A stretch of DNA of 45,864 bases from Stereocaulon alpinum (lineage: Eukaryota; Ascomycota; Lecanoromycetes; Lecanorales; Stereocaulaceae). Positions within the stretch are counted from its first letter, which is position 1, and each line of letters begins with the position of its first letter. Where the stretch lies: NCBI GenBank assembly GCA_018257865.1, contig JAEUBA010000145.1, positions 1 through 45,864 of the forward strand, read 5' to 3'. Below are positions 23,651-34,143 of the stretch, piece after piece. Under the pieces are notes generated by a model. That model was not told the origin of the DNA, ran no database searches, and saw nothing but the letters and a program-made list of their open reading frames with translations. Made by a program: the position numbers and the translations under genes.

Positions 23651-25087
23651 ATGCTCTCTGGTATCCTGATATTCAATCAGAAAGGCGAGAATCTGATCTT
23701 CCGCGCCTTTCGAAACGATTGCAGACCACGGCTCGCCGACGTCTTCCGCATTCAAGTCATCTCCAATGCTCAAGTACGCTCTCCCATACTCACGCTCGGC
23801 TCTACGACGTTCAGCCATGTCAAGCATGAGAACATATACTTGGTGGCGATAACGAAGAGCAATGCCAATGCTGCGCTGGTGTTTGAGTTCCTTTACAGAT
23901 TGGTGGGGTTGGGGAGGGGGTACTTTGGGAAGTTTGATGAGGAGGCTGTGAAGAATAATTTTGTGCTTGTTTATGAGCTTTTGGATGGTGAGCTATGAAG
24001 CACTTCCCGGAGGAATGGATCCTATAGAACCATACAGCTGATTGGTACTATCAGAGATTCTCGACTTCGGCTACCCCCAAAATACAGAAACAGACACCCT
24101 AAAGATGTACATAACAACCGAAGGCGTCAAGTCCGAACGAACAATGGAAGACTCCTCCCGAATAACAATGCAAGCCACCGGTGCCCTCTCATGGCGCCGC
24201 TCAGACATCCGATACCGCAAGAATGAAGCCTTCGTCGATGTGATTGAGGATGTGAATCTTCTCATGTCAGCTACGGGGACAGTGCTACGAGCAGATGTCA
24301 ATGGGCAAATTGTCATGCGAGCATACCTCTCCGGCACACCAGAATGCAAATTCGGTCTCAATGACCGACTACTGCTGGATGGGGACAGCCTCTCTCATCC
24401 TTCTGGTAATCAGGCGGGAACAAAAGCTACAAAAGCAGCTGCGGGGAGTGTGACGCTTGAGGATTGCCAATTCCATCAATGCGTCAAGCTTGGAAGGTTT
24501 GATGCAGATCGAATCATCTCCTTCGTACCGCCTGATGGCGAGTTCGAGCTCATGCGTTATCGAGCTACAGAGAACGTGAATCTGCCATTTAAGGTCCACG
24601 CTATTGTCAACGAAGTCGGTAAGTCGAAAGTCGAATACAGCATAGCCATCAAAGCGAACTACGGCAGCAAACTCTTCGCTACAAACGTCGTCGTCCGAGT
24701 CCCTACTCCTCTTAACGCAGCAAGGATTACAGAGCGGGTCTCCCAGGGGAAAGCCAAGTATGAGCCGGAACAAAACAACATTGTCTGGAAGATTCCTAGA
24801 TTTACGGGACACAGCGAGTATGTGCTGTCCGCTGAAGCAAGTCTGTCGTCTATGACGAATCAGAAGGCTTGGAGTAGACCGCCGCTCAGTTTGAGCTTTT
24901 CGCTATTAATGTTTACGAGTTCGGGGTTATTGGTCAGGTATTTGAAGGTTTTTGAGAAGAGTAATTACGGGAGTGTTAAGTGGGTGCGGTATATGACGAG
25001 GGCGGGGAGCTATGAGATTAGGTATGTGCTTTGCAAGGGGATATTAAGCGACATAAACAAGTCAGCTAACAGCTTCCCAGGTTCTGA
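23651..25087 (+). CDS. apm4: AP-2 clathrin adaptor complex subunit mu
   Basis: Predicted CDS join(23651..23987,24055..25021,25081..25087), 436 residues, the usual length for AP-2 mu. This medium subunit of the plasma-membrane adaptor AP-2 binds YxxPhi sorting signals and phosphoinositides during clathrin-mediated endocytosis. The N-terminal longin domain starts MLSGILIFNQKGENLIFRA and runs to about 140; the mu homology domain follows from about 170, with KFGLNDRLLL and the ENVNLPFKVHAIV segment. The last exon is only 7 nt: it completes Arg and adds Phe-stop, giving the family's typical GSYEIRF ending, which supports the second intron (59 bp, GTATGT..CCCAG). The start was placed at the conserved Met; an ATG 39 nt upstream is in frame. 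Confidence 0.93.
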
Positions 25088-25601
25088 CTGTTGTATTTAT
25101 ATGAAGATTATGAGGCATTGCATAGCGCGGCGTTGGCGGAGTCTCTCAAAATTACGTATCTGGATAGCATGCACTGCATTGGCCACCAGTACGAAGCATG
25201 TAAATCAGATCATGAAGAGCAGCACATAGGATGGTAGAGATCCTCGATAGAAGCAGAGCTTAAACTTTCAATATCGTTCAAACACTATCATATTTCCTAT
25301 GCCGCAAAAAGCCCTTTTCACAGGTCGTCCGCTTAAGTACAGCATTTTGTATGCAAGTGCAACACCCGAATCCCACTCAATGGAGTGTTGACACGCCCGC
25401 AATTTCCCCTTCAATCAATCCATCCTTGGCATACCCCGAACCTTCCCTCCTCTTGACTTGACAATGCCTCCGGATTTATAATAATCGTGCTTCGTAGGTA
25501 GGTAATGTAGCTGAGATGAGATGGTTCCAGGTATATGTGTGGTTTCGGGGATGAGATAATTGTGGAGGGAGGATGGAGGCGTAGATCGAGGGGTGGTGTG
25601 T
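25088..25601. other. Convergent intergenic region, AP-2 mu / eL41
   Basis: About 514 bp containing the 3' ends of two convergent genes. Open frames are short and unrecognised. Nothing else is seen. Confidence 0.55.
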
Positions 25602-25800
25602 TTACTTGCTGTAGAGGTGAGGTATTGTTAGCACGTGCCTTGCCTCTAAAAGATGCAAAGTGCTTTTCGAAGACCATCAATTGAACCGGGAGAAGCTTCA
25701 ACACCATTAAGGGAAGAAGGGAAACTTACCTGCGAGCTCTCGTCTTTCTCCTCTTACGCTTGAGGCGTCGAACGCGCTTCTTCCTCCACTTCGCTCTCAT
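25602..25800 (-). CDS. RPL41: Large-subunit ribosomal protein eL41
   Basis: Predicted CDS complement(join(25602..25608,25730..25800)), 25 residues. The product is almost entirely Arg and Lys (MRAKWRKKRVRRLKRKRRK, then TRARSK), which is the near-invariant eL41, the smallest eukaryotic ribosomal protein; it sits at the interface of the 60S and 40S subunits. A 121-bp intron (GTAAGT donor, CTACAG acceptor) splits the Ser codon near the end, leaving 7 coding nt in the last exon. A second intron is predicted in the 5' leader, about 25819-25924 (GTAAGT..GTGCAG), ending 18 nt before the ATG; leader introns are common in fungal ribosomal protein genes. Its length puts it below normal ORF-finding limits. 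Confidence 0.95.
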
Positions 25801-25818
25801 GGTCAACAACTAGGTGAA

Positions 25819-25924
25819 CTGCACGAATGCACAGAGTCAGCAGCTGCTTCGAAGTAGACATTAATGGCACAACGATGTTGAAGTGCCATTGAGTCAATGC
25901 TGGAAGGTATTGGAGCTGACTTAC
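25819..25924 (-). other. Predicted 5' UTR intron of the eL41 gene (106 bp)
   Basis: On the minus strand a GTAAGTCAGC donor at 25924 pairs with a TTCGTGCAG acceptor ending at 25819, and a CTGAC-type branch site is present (GCTGACTCTG near 25845). It lies entirely upstream of the eL41 start codon, so this rests on splice signals and family habit only. Confidence 0.6.
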
Positions 25925-26367
25925 ACGTTGTTGAGATGAGGTTGATGCTGATGAGAGAGAGGTTGAGGGTCTGGCGGGGAAGGCTTTGTGTGAGAGTCTT
26001 CGCTTCGCTAGCGCGCCAAGATGATCGGGCCGAGCTGGAGCTTGACAGCTTGAGTCCCGAGCTTCCTGTCTGTTTATTTGAAGCTTGAAATTGTTCAGAC
26101 TTTCTCCAGCGCAGGCTGTGGTGAGGTCGTGTTTGTGGGAGACGGGTGTTGGTGGTGGAGGTAATTGGTGCCAAGCTCTAGTTGCTACGAGAGGGACGGG
26201 TGTCTTATGCAATGGCTCATCATTCCTTCCAGCTCAGGTCTCGAAACCTCGTCTCCTCTTAGTGAGGCTCAATGTAATTGCAGCAACGTTTTCACCTGCT
26301 TCACTCTGTGTCTCATCTCTAGAAACTCTACTTCTTCTTCCTTCGGACGTTCTTTACCCTTAGCCAT
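25925..26367. promoter_or_regulatory. Divergent promoter region, eL41 / FHA kinase
   Basis: Both flanking genes read away from this roughly 440-bp stretch. It should hold the strong eL41 promoter and the FHA-kinase promoter. I cannot identify specific sites with confidence. Confidence 0.5.
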
Positions 26368-28684
26368 ATGTGGGATCAGTTGTGGCTACCACTCAGCACC
26401 GTGCCTACAGTTGATACTACCCCACAGGACGCTATCATGCGGAATGATCCTACACCGCTTGGTTGGCTGTACGTGGATGACGAGGATAGGTTGGGTGAGC
26501 TCATCGACTATCGAGCCATTGCTCATATCCGATCTGACCCATCAAGGTGTCGGTGTTGAAATCTGTGACGGTGTGGACATTCTGATAGGGAGAGATCCCA
26601 GACGATGGTAAGTCTACTGAATCAGTCGAAATGCTCCCTCTAATATGAACAGCCGGATCACAATCGATGACCCTTTGATCTCGAACCACCATCTACGCAT
26701 CTTCTCGACTATCTACGATGCAGATGAAGAGCCAGTCCAAGGTTTCGTCTACGCAGAAGATATGTCGACGAATGGCTCATACTTGCGGTATAGAAGGGGA
26801 GACACTTGGGCTGAGTTCTCAATTGGCAAGGGTAATGCCGTCCTATTGGGTGATCAAGATCAGCTCAGACTCTGTGATGGCACTGTGTTCGGTTTTGATG
26901 CAGTAGCTTCTACGATAACGGATGGGCAATTAGAGGAAGTGAACCGTATCCAGAAGCAGGAGCAGGAGGTCGGTTGCAACAGTACTCAGTGGAGATCATG
27001 TTGACTAGTGGCAGACTTTTGCCAACCTTTATACACTCACTAATCGAAAACTTGGGGAGGGATCCTTCGGCAAAGTCGTCTTGGCCATTGACAAATTTCA
27101 TCAAAGACAAGTGGTGTGTAAGATTGTGACACTGAAAAACCCGTCATCAATACGAGGTCAAGAGAAGCATTGGGCCCCCAGATTTCGGCGAGAAGTGAAT
27201 CTGCTGAAAGGTTTGAGCCATGTCTATGGCTGATGGCATATTCAGCCTAACATCATCCATGTCGAACGATTCTTCTTCACGGAAAATACACTGTACGATA
27301 GCTCTCTAATTCTTGGCTCATAGCTAAGGCGTGTTCAGCTACATCATCGAAGACCTTGTGACAGGTGGGGACCTCTTGTCTTACATTGAGCGAAGAGCGC
27401 AAGACGCTATCCCCGATAGTGAAGCCTGCGTGATGGTGTTCCAAATTCTCAAAGCTCTTGAATATCTACATGGCCTCAACATTGCTCACAGGGATTTGAA
27501 ACCAGCGAATATATTGCTGAGCACAACATCGGGCAATACCAGGCTAATCTTGACCGACTTCGGTCAATCGACTTGTTTTCCTCGGAATCGAAAAGACTAC
27601 TCGAAAAGGATGCAGACCTTGTGTGGTACAATAGACTGGGTTGCTCCGTAAGATCCTGATTTGCTATCTAAGGGTTATTGCACTAAACTTGCCTATAGTG
27701 AGGTACACAGCATCAATCCATCAGTCCCCAAGGGAAAGGGATATACCGCTGCAGTGGACATATGGGCCGTAGGTGCCATCACCACTGCACTCTTTCTTGG
27801 CCGGCCCCCGTTCACCGTTTATGAGGATCCGGAGTTCACGGAAGACGGGATCCTCAAGAATGCCGTCAAGTGCCAGCTCGACTTTTTGGATTGTAGTGCC
27901 TTTTGGCAGCAGATTGACCATAGGTCCCGAGACTTCATTAAGAAGCTTCTCGTACTTGATGAGAACAAGAGGATGAACGTAGCACAAGCTTTGGCCCATC
28001 AATGGTTCACGGACAGGGAACAGAAGGAGCTCCTGAAGGAGAAGTATCAGCAAGCTGTCAAAGGGTGGACGCGACGCCGTCCACTACTGGATTACGAGGA
28101 AGATTTAAGCAAGATTATGGCCGATCGAAGCTCAAAGACCGATGTACGTCTCAATATTGGGGTTGCTGCTCTGGCTGACAATTTCGCTGTCTCAATTGAT
28201 GCCTCCGCCTCCGATATCAGCATACCATGTTCTTCGTACTCAACTGTTGAAAGATGTAGAGCCGAATGGAGAGTTTAGTCCCTATTTCCCCACGACACCG
28301 GATTATCGTTCCACCAATGCAGTACTCGACATGGGAGAGGACGCAAACAAAGAGAACTATTTCGAGCCATCGAAGGCAAAGGCCTCAGTATCTCCACGTC
28401 GTCGAACCACACACCCCAGCCATAGGTTAGTACAGACTCCTAGCACGACGCCAAATCGAAATCTAGCAGGACTATATATACAAGATCACGAATCAGATGG
28501 CTTCACTAAGATTGGCTCGCATGAGGATGATGCACAGAACATAGAATGGAGTCCAAGGAGTTCTTCCGATGAGGAGGAGGAGGAGGGCCGCATCCACCTT
28601 CAAGCTAGCAAGGAGAAGCGAGGTTTCAGGTCCGCCAAGAGTCTGAACGAGAGCATCGCTAAAAAGAGGAAGGTAAAGCGTTGA
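26368..28684 (+). CDS. FHA-domain Ser/Thr protein kinase (Mek1/Chk2-like)
   Basis: Predicted CDS join(26368..26494,26547..26607,26653..26968,27009..27221,27246..27292,27339..27647,27699..28147,28221..28684), about 661 residues. An N-terminal FHA domain (about 40-150) shows ILIGRDPRRC, SNHHLRIF and STNGSYL, the phosphothreonine-reading core. The kinase domain starts near 176: glycine loop LGEGSFGKVV, Lys206, HRD 305-307, DFG 328-330, and GTIDWVAPEV. All catalytic residues are present. The C-terminal tail is Ser/acidic with an NLS-like KKRKVKR. FHA plus kinase is the layout of Rad53/Chk2 and meiotic Mek1; the long spacing after APE (HSINPSVPKGKGYTAAVDIW) suggests Mek1-like, but this is inference. 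Introns are 52, 45, 40, 24, 46, 51 and 73 bp. The 24-nt gap and the last intron (weak donor GTCTCA) are uncertain. Confidence 0.85.
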
Positions 28685-28686
28685 GT

Positions 28687-29026
28687 ATGTCCAGGGCTCT
28701 TTGCACCGTGGCTGTGGCGTTCGAAAGACGTATCGAGGTGCGGTTCACCGATGCTGTACTATATATTCCTGCAGGCTAGCTTGTTGCAGACAGTACCAAG
28801 CTTCTCTTACTCTGTTCCTGTGGATGAAAGGCTTTTGGAAGAGGCATATTGGACTGATCTGAACTATCAAATGCTCGCTATCACTCCTATAACAACTCTA
28901 CCGATAGTTACCTATTGCTCTTATACTCACCCAGTGTGAGTTGTGATATGCTCTGCCCGCTAGGCTGCTACCATTGACATATTTCAGGAGCACCCACGTT
29001 CAACAACATATCCGAAGCCCAGATTA
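28687..29026 (+). CDS. Doubtful small spliced ORF, unknown function
   Basis: Possible join(28687..28737,28775..28941,28989..29026). The ATG is 3 nt after the kinase stop codon. A 37-bp intron (GTGCGG..CTGCAG) keeps the frame into a block with coding-like composition (SYSVPVDERLLEEAYWTDLN). A good GTGAGT donor at 28942 and a TTTCAG acceptor ending at 28988 follow, after which the frame stops within about 13 codons. I recognise no family. It could equally be kinase 3' UTR or a decayed gene fragment. Confidence 0.2.
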
Positions 29027-29218
29027 AGTTGCTGCGAATGCTCCAGATAGCCTTCGAAACGCTCGAGTTTCACACAGACGTATCATTTAGTTCAGACCTC
29101 TCTATCTGCCGAGCTAAGCAATACCATAATTGCTGAGGTAAATTGCCTGATCGCTGCCGTGGAAAAAGCGACAGTCAATCGGAGGATAACCGCAGAAGAG
29201 CTGTGCTGAAATCGGAAA

Positions 29219-29444
29219 GATGCACTATCTCGTCACGAACTGCAGCATTTATCCAGGTCATGCATCTTTCCACAATTGTTCCGAAGGAACCAATCAGTCT
29301 ACCAGATGACACCAAGACTCGAGCTGCAATGAGAGACAGAAGAGCGCACTCACGAGTTGCAGCCTCATTCGCGAGGTCATGCGCCTTTCCATCGCCGTTC
29401 CGAACGGCTTTCAACCAATCGGGCTGTCAGACTACACCAAGACC
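29219..29444. repeat. Diverged tandem duplication of about 105 bp
   Basis: Two neighbouring units, about 29219-29320 and 29341-29444, align by eye with shared blocks AGGTCATGC-x-CTTTCCA, GTTCCGAA, AACCAATC and CACCAAGAC, separated by substitutions and small gaps. Several differences are C in the second unit where the first has T. No gene is associated. Confidence 0.6.
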
Positions 29445-31028
29445 CACCTCGTACTCCACCATTCTCTTATTAAAAATCTAGGAATGTTTTAGGTATCAGA
29501 TAGAGCAGCAGCAGAAGGAATGTTCCACAACGTGTTGATCTTGGGGGCGAAGTGCAAGCAGTGTCCCTTTAAATAAGGAGGGGAGGATACGAACGGGTTC
29601 GTATACAGCTCTTGGCACGAGATTCGGAGGTGTCTCTCTGGACTCTTATTGGACTGTAATGCTCAGCCTTAAGACCACGAAAATTAAGTTCGCTACATAT
29701 CGTTATGAGATATCGAGGACAATGACTTTGCGCGATCTGAGATCCTCGAGCTCAACAGACAAGCGGGTTTCGGAGGCTTGGAATTGCCATTGTTCCTATG
29801 GTCTCGCTTCTGTAGATAGATACGTTTGTCCGAAGAATCTGAATCTGACCGGATACCTCCGGAGAGGAAGGAGGTACATAAGACGGTACATCGAGGCTGA
29901 TGTGGCTCGCTTTTTGAGTGCGGAAAGAGACCAAAATCTATAGCTTTCTTCTAGGCATGATATAATCCTCCAAAGACCTACTTCTAGACCTTATCAACAA
30001 GCCTCTGAGATCATGTCCGTAGTATTGGGATAACTTGGCGATATTTCTTTGTGTGGTAAGGCCTCAGAAGATGGTGAAGATAACCAATAATCACAGTCGT
30101 GGCGTGCTGAGTATTATTCTGGTACATGCTGACTGCGTTGTAAGTGCATTAGGACATGTTCTTGCTCTTCTAGCACATGTACTCTACCAAGGACGGTTAG
30201 GCAGTGTGAGCGCCATCAGTTGACTAAACTGCTCCCGGCCGCTTCCAAGCGAGACTTAGTCCGATTTGGGTATCATAACGCAGATCCCGCGATGAGAACA
30301 CCTTGATAATCGAGCTCTCTTCCCCTCCCCAGGTCTTCGAAGACGATCGATTCTCGGCTGTATGACAGTTTGTTATGCATTCATCAGCATATAAGAAAGC
30401 TATGTATCAGGTCCATCTAAGCCCGTCGGCGGGATTAAAACCAATGGAAATAATGCCTCACCCCTCTCTGTTGGTCCGGCTCTTCATTCCTCACGCTCAC
30501 AATCTGTTCCTCGGAGCGATTGATTCGTCTATCGGCTGTGCCTCCTTCTTCAGCTTGACCGCCTTGTGACCCTCGCTTTGATAAGGGCGGATGTTCAGCT
30601 CCTCGTACATGAAAACCGTAGCTGCTTACGGTATGGCGGTCCGTTCCTGAGCCAATCAGCGCCCCTTGCAAAAGCCACACAATGCTGACTGCGTGCCCAA
30701 ACCCACGCGATGAAAAGAAAGTCCTCGAAATCATGTTACGTTTCGCTCGCTGACGCCGCCTTCCCGACGGAGATTCGTAAGGCTGTGCTACCTCAGCTCA
30801 GAACCCTGAAGAATCTAGAATGCTGGCACAGTCCAGCAGTCCAGCAGTCCCCCGCTTGCCATGCGCTTAGGCGGTGGGCACAGTAATTAGTACTCGTTAT
30901 TATTCTGCCCCATGCGAACCCTCACACCTTTCTGCCTCTTTCATTTCCCGTGAAGATCTATACATATTCATCTCCGCATTGGAATGACCTACACTTTCTC
31001 CACTTGAGCATCGCTCACATATTTCTTC

Positions 31029-32735
31029 ATGGCTGCTCCTGGGGAGCAGAAGCTGCAGCGGCTAACAGGCTCCTACGCGCCTGAAGTTGACAGCTTCAAG
31101 ATGGATTCTTCGTACAGAGTAGAGCTACCGGAAAGAAATTCAACTTTTATAGAACATCAATCCGACGGCGGAACCTCGCCCATGGCTTCTCCCGGCCTGG
31201 GATCGGTCTTGAGTGCAGAGTCTGAAGGAAAGGAGATGTATCAGACATTCGGGATCCGGAATTCAGCAGAGAAAGAGATAGTCAGCCCGTCACTCGCGGA
31301 GAATGAGGGTAAAGAAGTGGCCCGTCCACCACGGGAAAGGAGAAAGAGGCCTTGGCTATTCCTCATCATAGGTGCCATCGCATGTCTAGTAATAGGACTT
31401 GCAGTTGGACTGGGCGTGGGATTGACCCGGAAAAGGTATTTAATTGAGAGCTCCCTTAAGACCTTGAGAGCTCATGGGCTGACACTTGTGCTTTGAATCT
31501 TAAGTACGACACCAGCACCTCCTACAACCCTGCCATCATCTGGCGGAGCAAACTCGAGTTACTTGTCTACAGTCGGAGCCTTTAACGGCTCAGGGATCGC
31601 GCTTGCTTCCCAGTCATTCAGCTCTGGAGGTTATGGAAGCATCGTCATGTACTTTCAACATCATACTGGACAATTACGGCAAGCACAGCTGGGAAGTGAT
31701 GGAATTTGGAAAGGAGGAGACATTACACAAATAGTGGCAGCGGATGCAAAGAATGGGACACCAATCGCCGCAGTGGCATACAATAGGAACGATACAGCGG
31801 CTGTAAGCATGCGGAAAGGCCATTAGAGGGATATCGTATACTAATACCGTCGTAGTGGCACATTTTCTATATCAGCGTCAACAATACCGTACGAGAGGTC
31901 ACCAACAGTAATACCACCAATATCTGGATCCCAGGCCCTATCAACAACCTCAACCTGCAGGCGATGGACGATCCTAATGTTGGACTGGAAGCCTGCTGGT
32001 ATGGCAGCTTCTACTCTGATCAAGCGTATAACCATAGTCCGGTCCCAGGCCAGACGATCACAAGTACTGGCAACAGCTCGGATCAAACCGTCGGTATCCA
32101 TCTCTGGTACGCCACGAATTCCACATCATTCGACTCCGTAGGCTGGACATACGGCGACACCGCGTGGACGCAACAGCAAACATTCAATGGCTACAATGGC
32201 CACGGCGGTGTGGGCTGCTACTCATGGGGTCCAGGTAGCGATACCTACGTCTTCTTCGTCAATCTACAGAATGAAGTCAACATTCTATGGAAAGATTTAA
32301 ACACAACAATAGCCGGCAATAGCAGTCACCCAATCAATGTATGGACAAAGAGTGAGTCCCTAGCATCCCACTCCGTCTATAGAGTAAGACAACTTACAAT
32401 ATTGAATAGCCTCAATCACCATCCCCGTCTTCCAAAACACCTCAATGGGCTACACCAACTACCTCTACGCGCAGAATCCCGACCTCAGTATCTCCGGCTA
32501 TAATATCAGCTGGGCCGCCGAGAACACCTCCATCCCCGCTTCCCAATTTTTCACCATCAACGGCGCCAAAGGCCTCCCAGGGACCCATTTGTCTGTCACC
32601 GCGCTCCCGAATTCTAGTGGGGGAAATAGCTTGTTGGCATTCTACCAGGTCAATGGGACGGATGTTACCGAGTTTGTGAGGGATTTGGATGTGGGGCAGT
32701 GGACGAGTACCAGTGTGCCTATTCCGCAATCCTGA
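31029..32735 (+). CDS. Membrane-anchored fucose-lectin-like beta-propeller protein
   Basis: Predicted CDS join(31029..31435,31505..31802,31856..32351,32410..32735), 508 residues; introns are 69, 53 and 58 bp with fitting phases. Residues 1-108 are hydrophilic and end in a basic cluster (RPPRERRKRPW); a single membrane segment spans about 109-132 (FLIIGAIACLVIGLAVGLGV); a Ser/Pro/Thr linker follows; then about 350 residues resemble the fungal fucose-specific lectin (AAL/FleA) six-bladed propeller, with repeated aromatic-rich strands (IVMYFQHHTGQLRQAQ, WHIFYISVNNTVREVT, GIHLWYAT). Positive residues before the segment predict a type II topology with the propeller outside; many NxS/T sites agree. 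The family binds fucosylated glycans. Family assignment is by pattern, not by search. Confidence 0.7.
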
Positions 32736-34143
32736 GGACGGAATACGACCTGGAGACAACACACAATTTCTTGGGAAGGGCATGGCATGGCACGGAGTTC
32801 AAGGCTGTGAGGGCTGTGGGGGTTGGGGGGGCGATGGGAAGGCCGGTACTTTTCATTGACCATATTTGTCTCATTATATTCCTTTCCTTACATCTAATGT
32901 CTTGTATGCTACCTAACGACGTTACGACTTTCGTTTAGCACGGCGCGGACAGGACAGGATGGGATGGGCTGGGCTGGTATACGGTAGTTCCTTTATCAGG
33001 CTTCGGCGTTCACAGTAGTAGACTACCCTACCCTACCTTCTCGAAAATCTAATCATCTGAGCAAGAACCCAATCCTTCATCTCATTTAACTTAACTTACT
33101 GTCCAGCGAAACTATCAAAGGCGCAGCGCACGAGCATCCCTTGCACCATCCCCATCCCTCAGCTACCTGGAACATCCCGGAACTATATCTAGGCCCGACA
33201 GACAGATCCATTAGCCTCAGGCCCCCAGCAAGTGCCAGGCACACAACTTTAGTGGCGTACGCCTTACGGTTAGCTCTCTCTCGCTTAAAGCAGCTGGTCA
33301 CCTATCGAAGCGAGATGCAGGTGCATACGTAAGGTACTCTTGTATGGGTGATCAATCAGCGGGTAAGCGAGGAGGATTAGGGATTAGGGATCTTGTTGGT
33401 GGCTGAGTACAGGTGGCATGGTGGTTACTTGTGGGGGAGAGTGATAGCCTGCAGGATCAAGGGTAAGGTAGGATTAGGGTTTTTTGTGCCTGTTGGTGTT
33501 GGTGTTGGTGGCGCGGTGGCACGGTACAGTGGGGGAGATTCGATTTTTTTCTTCTTTTCTGTAGGGCTGTGTGTTCGTTGGTGGCTCAGTGCTGTTGTAC
33601 GTAGTGGAGATTTGCAAAATGCACTGTGCATTTACGGTACATACCGATAGGAAACGGAAAGCTGGACTAATGCTAGATGCCCGTGTTGATCTCCAATTTC
33701 CGTTTCGAAGTGTTTGTTTGCTCAGCCACCGCCATGATAGCGTGATATGTAGAGGTAAGACAGCATGGCACAGCCTTCTAACCGTACATCTAAACCATCA
33801 TCTAATCTACGTAGCTTGTCGACTAAGTGGCTGTTAGGGCCCAGTCGCATATAGCGCTGATGCAGGAATGTAGGAGTGCGGGATGGAAATCTTATCTCTA
33901 GTCTGGTTGTGGGAAATGTTGCCGAGAGGTGGTGTGTGTTGATCAGTGTCAGCATCCAGGCCGCCCAAGGACCTTATCGGGAGCTTTCAATAGGCAGCCT
34001 TGCAGCGGAGGGTGTTTGTTAGTGTTGTAGCATTTTGGGAGGGCTGGGCAGATGTTGGCGCTTATGGACGCTGTTTAGGGGCTGAAGGGTTGCAATCGTG
34101 TAGTGATTGGAGTAAATGCAATTGACGGCACAATTTCGTTTTG
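32736..34143. other. Intergenic, low-complexity patches
   Basis: About 1.4 kb between convergent genes. It includes GGGATGGGCTGGGCTGG-like G-rich sequence near 32955, and short GGATTAGGGATTAGGG near 33370 with another TTAGGG near 33475, which resemble telomere units but occur only two or three times. No gene is supported. Confidence 0.5.

Larger units (their letters stand above)
28685..31028. other. Gene-poor interval with possible remnants
   Basis: About 2.3 kb without a recognisable gene. It contains a doubtful small spliced ORF directly after the FHA kinase (28687-29026), a coding-like block in another frame at about 28986-29134, a diverged tandem repeat at 29219-29444, and a short perfect palindrome at 29587-29604. 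No transposase or reverse-transcriptase motif is visible. Confidence 0.5.

Noticed and set aside
26165..26611. A 148-codon open frame overlapping the FHA kinase start as an independent gene
   Set aside because: Only its last 21 codons look like protein and they are the second exon of the kinase; the rest has no coding character.
28685..31028. Transposon relic
   Set aside because: I looked for transposase, integrase or reverse-transcriptase motifs and terminal inverted repeats and saw none; the tandem duplication alone is not evidence of an element.
33365..33482. Telomere-like TTAGGG units (GGATTAGGGATTAGGG and one more)
   Set aside because: Only two or three units, not in uninterrupted TTAGGG register, embedded between genes; chance or weak degeneracy is enough.
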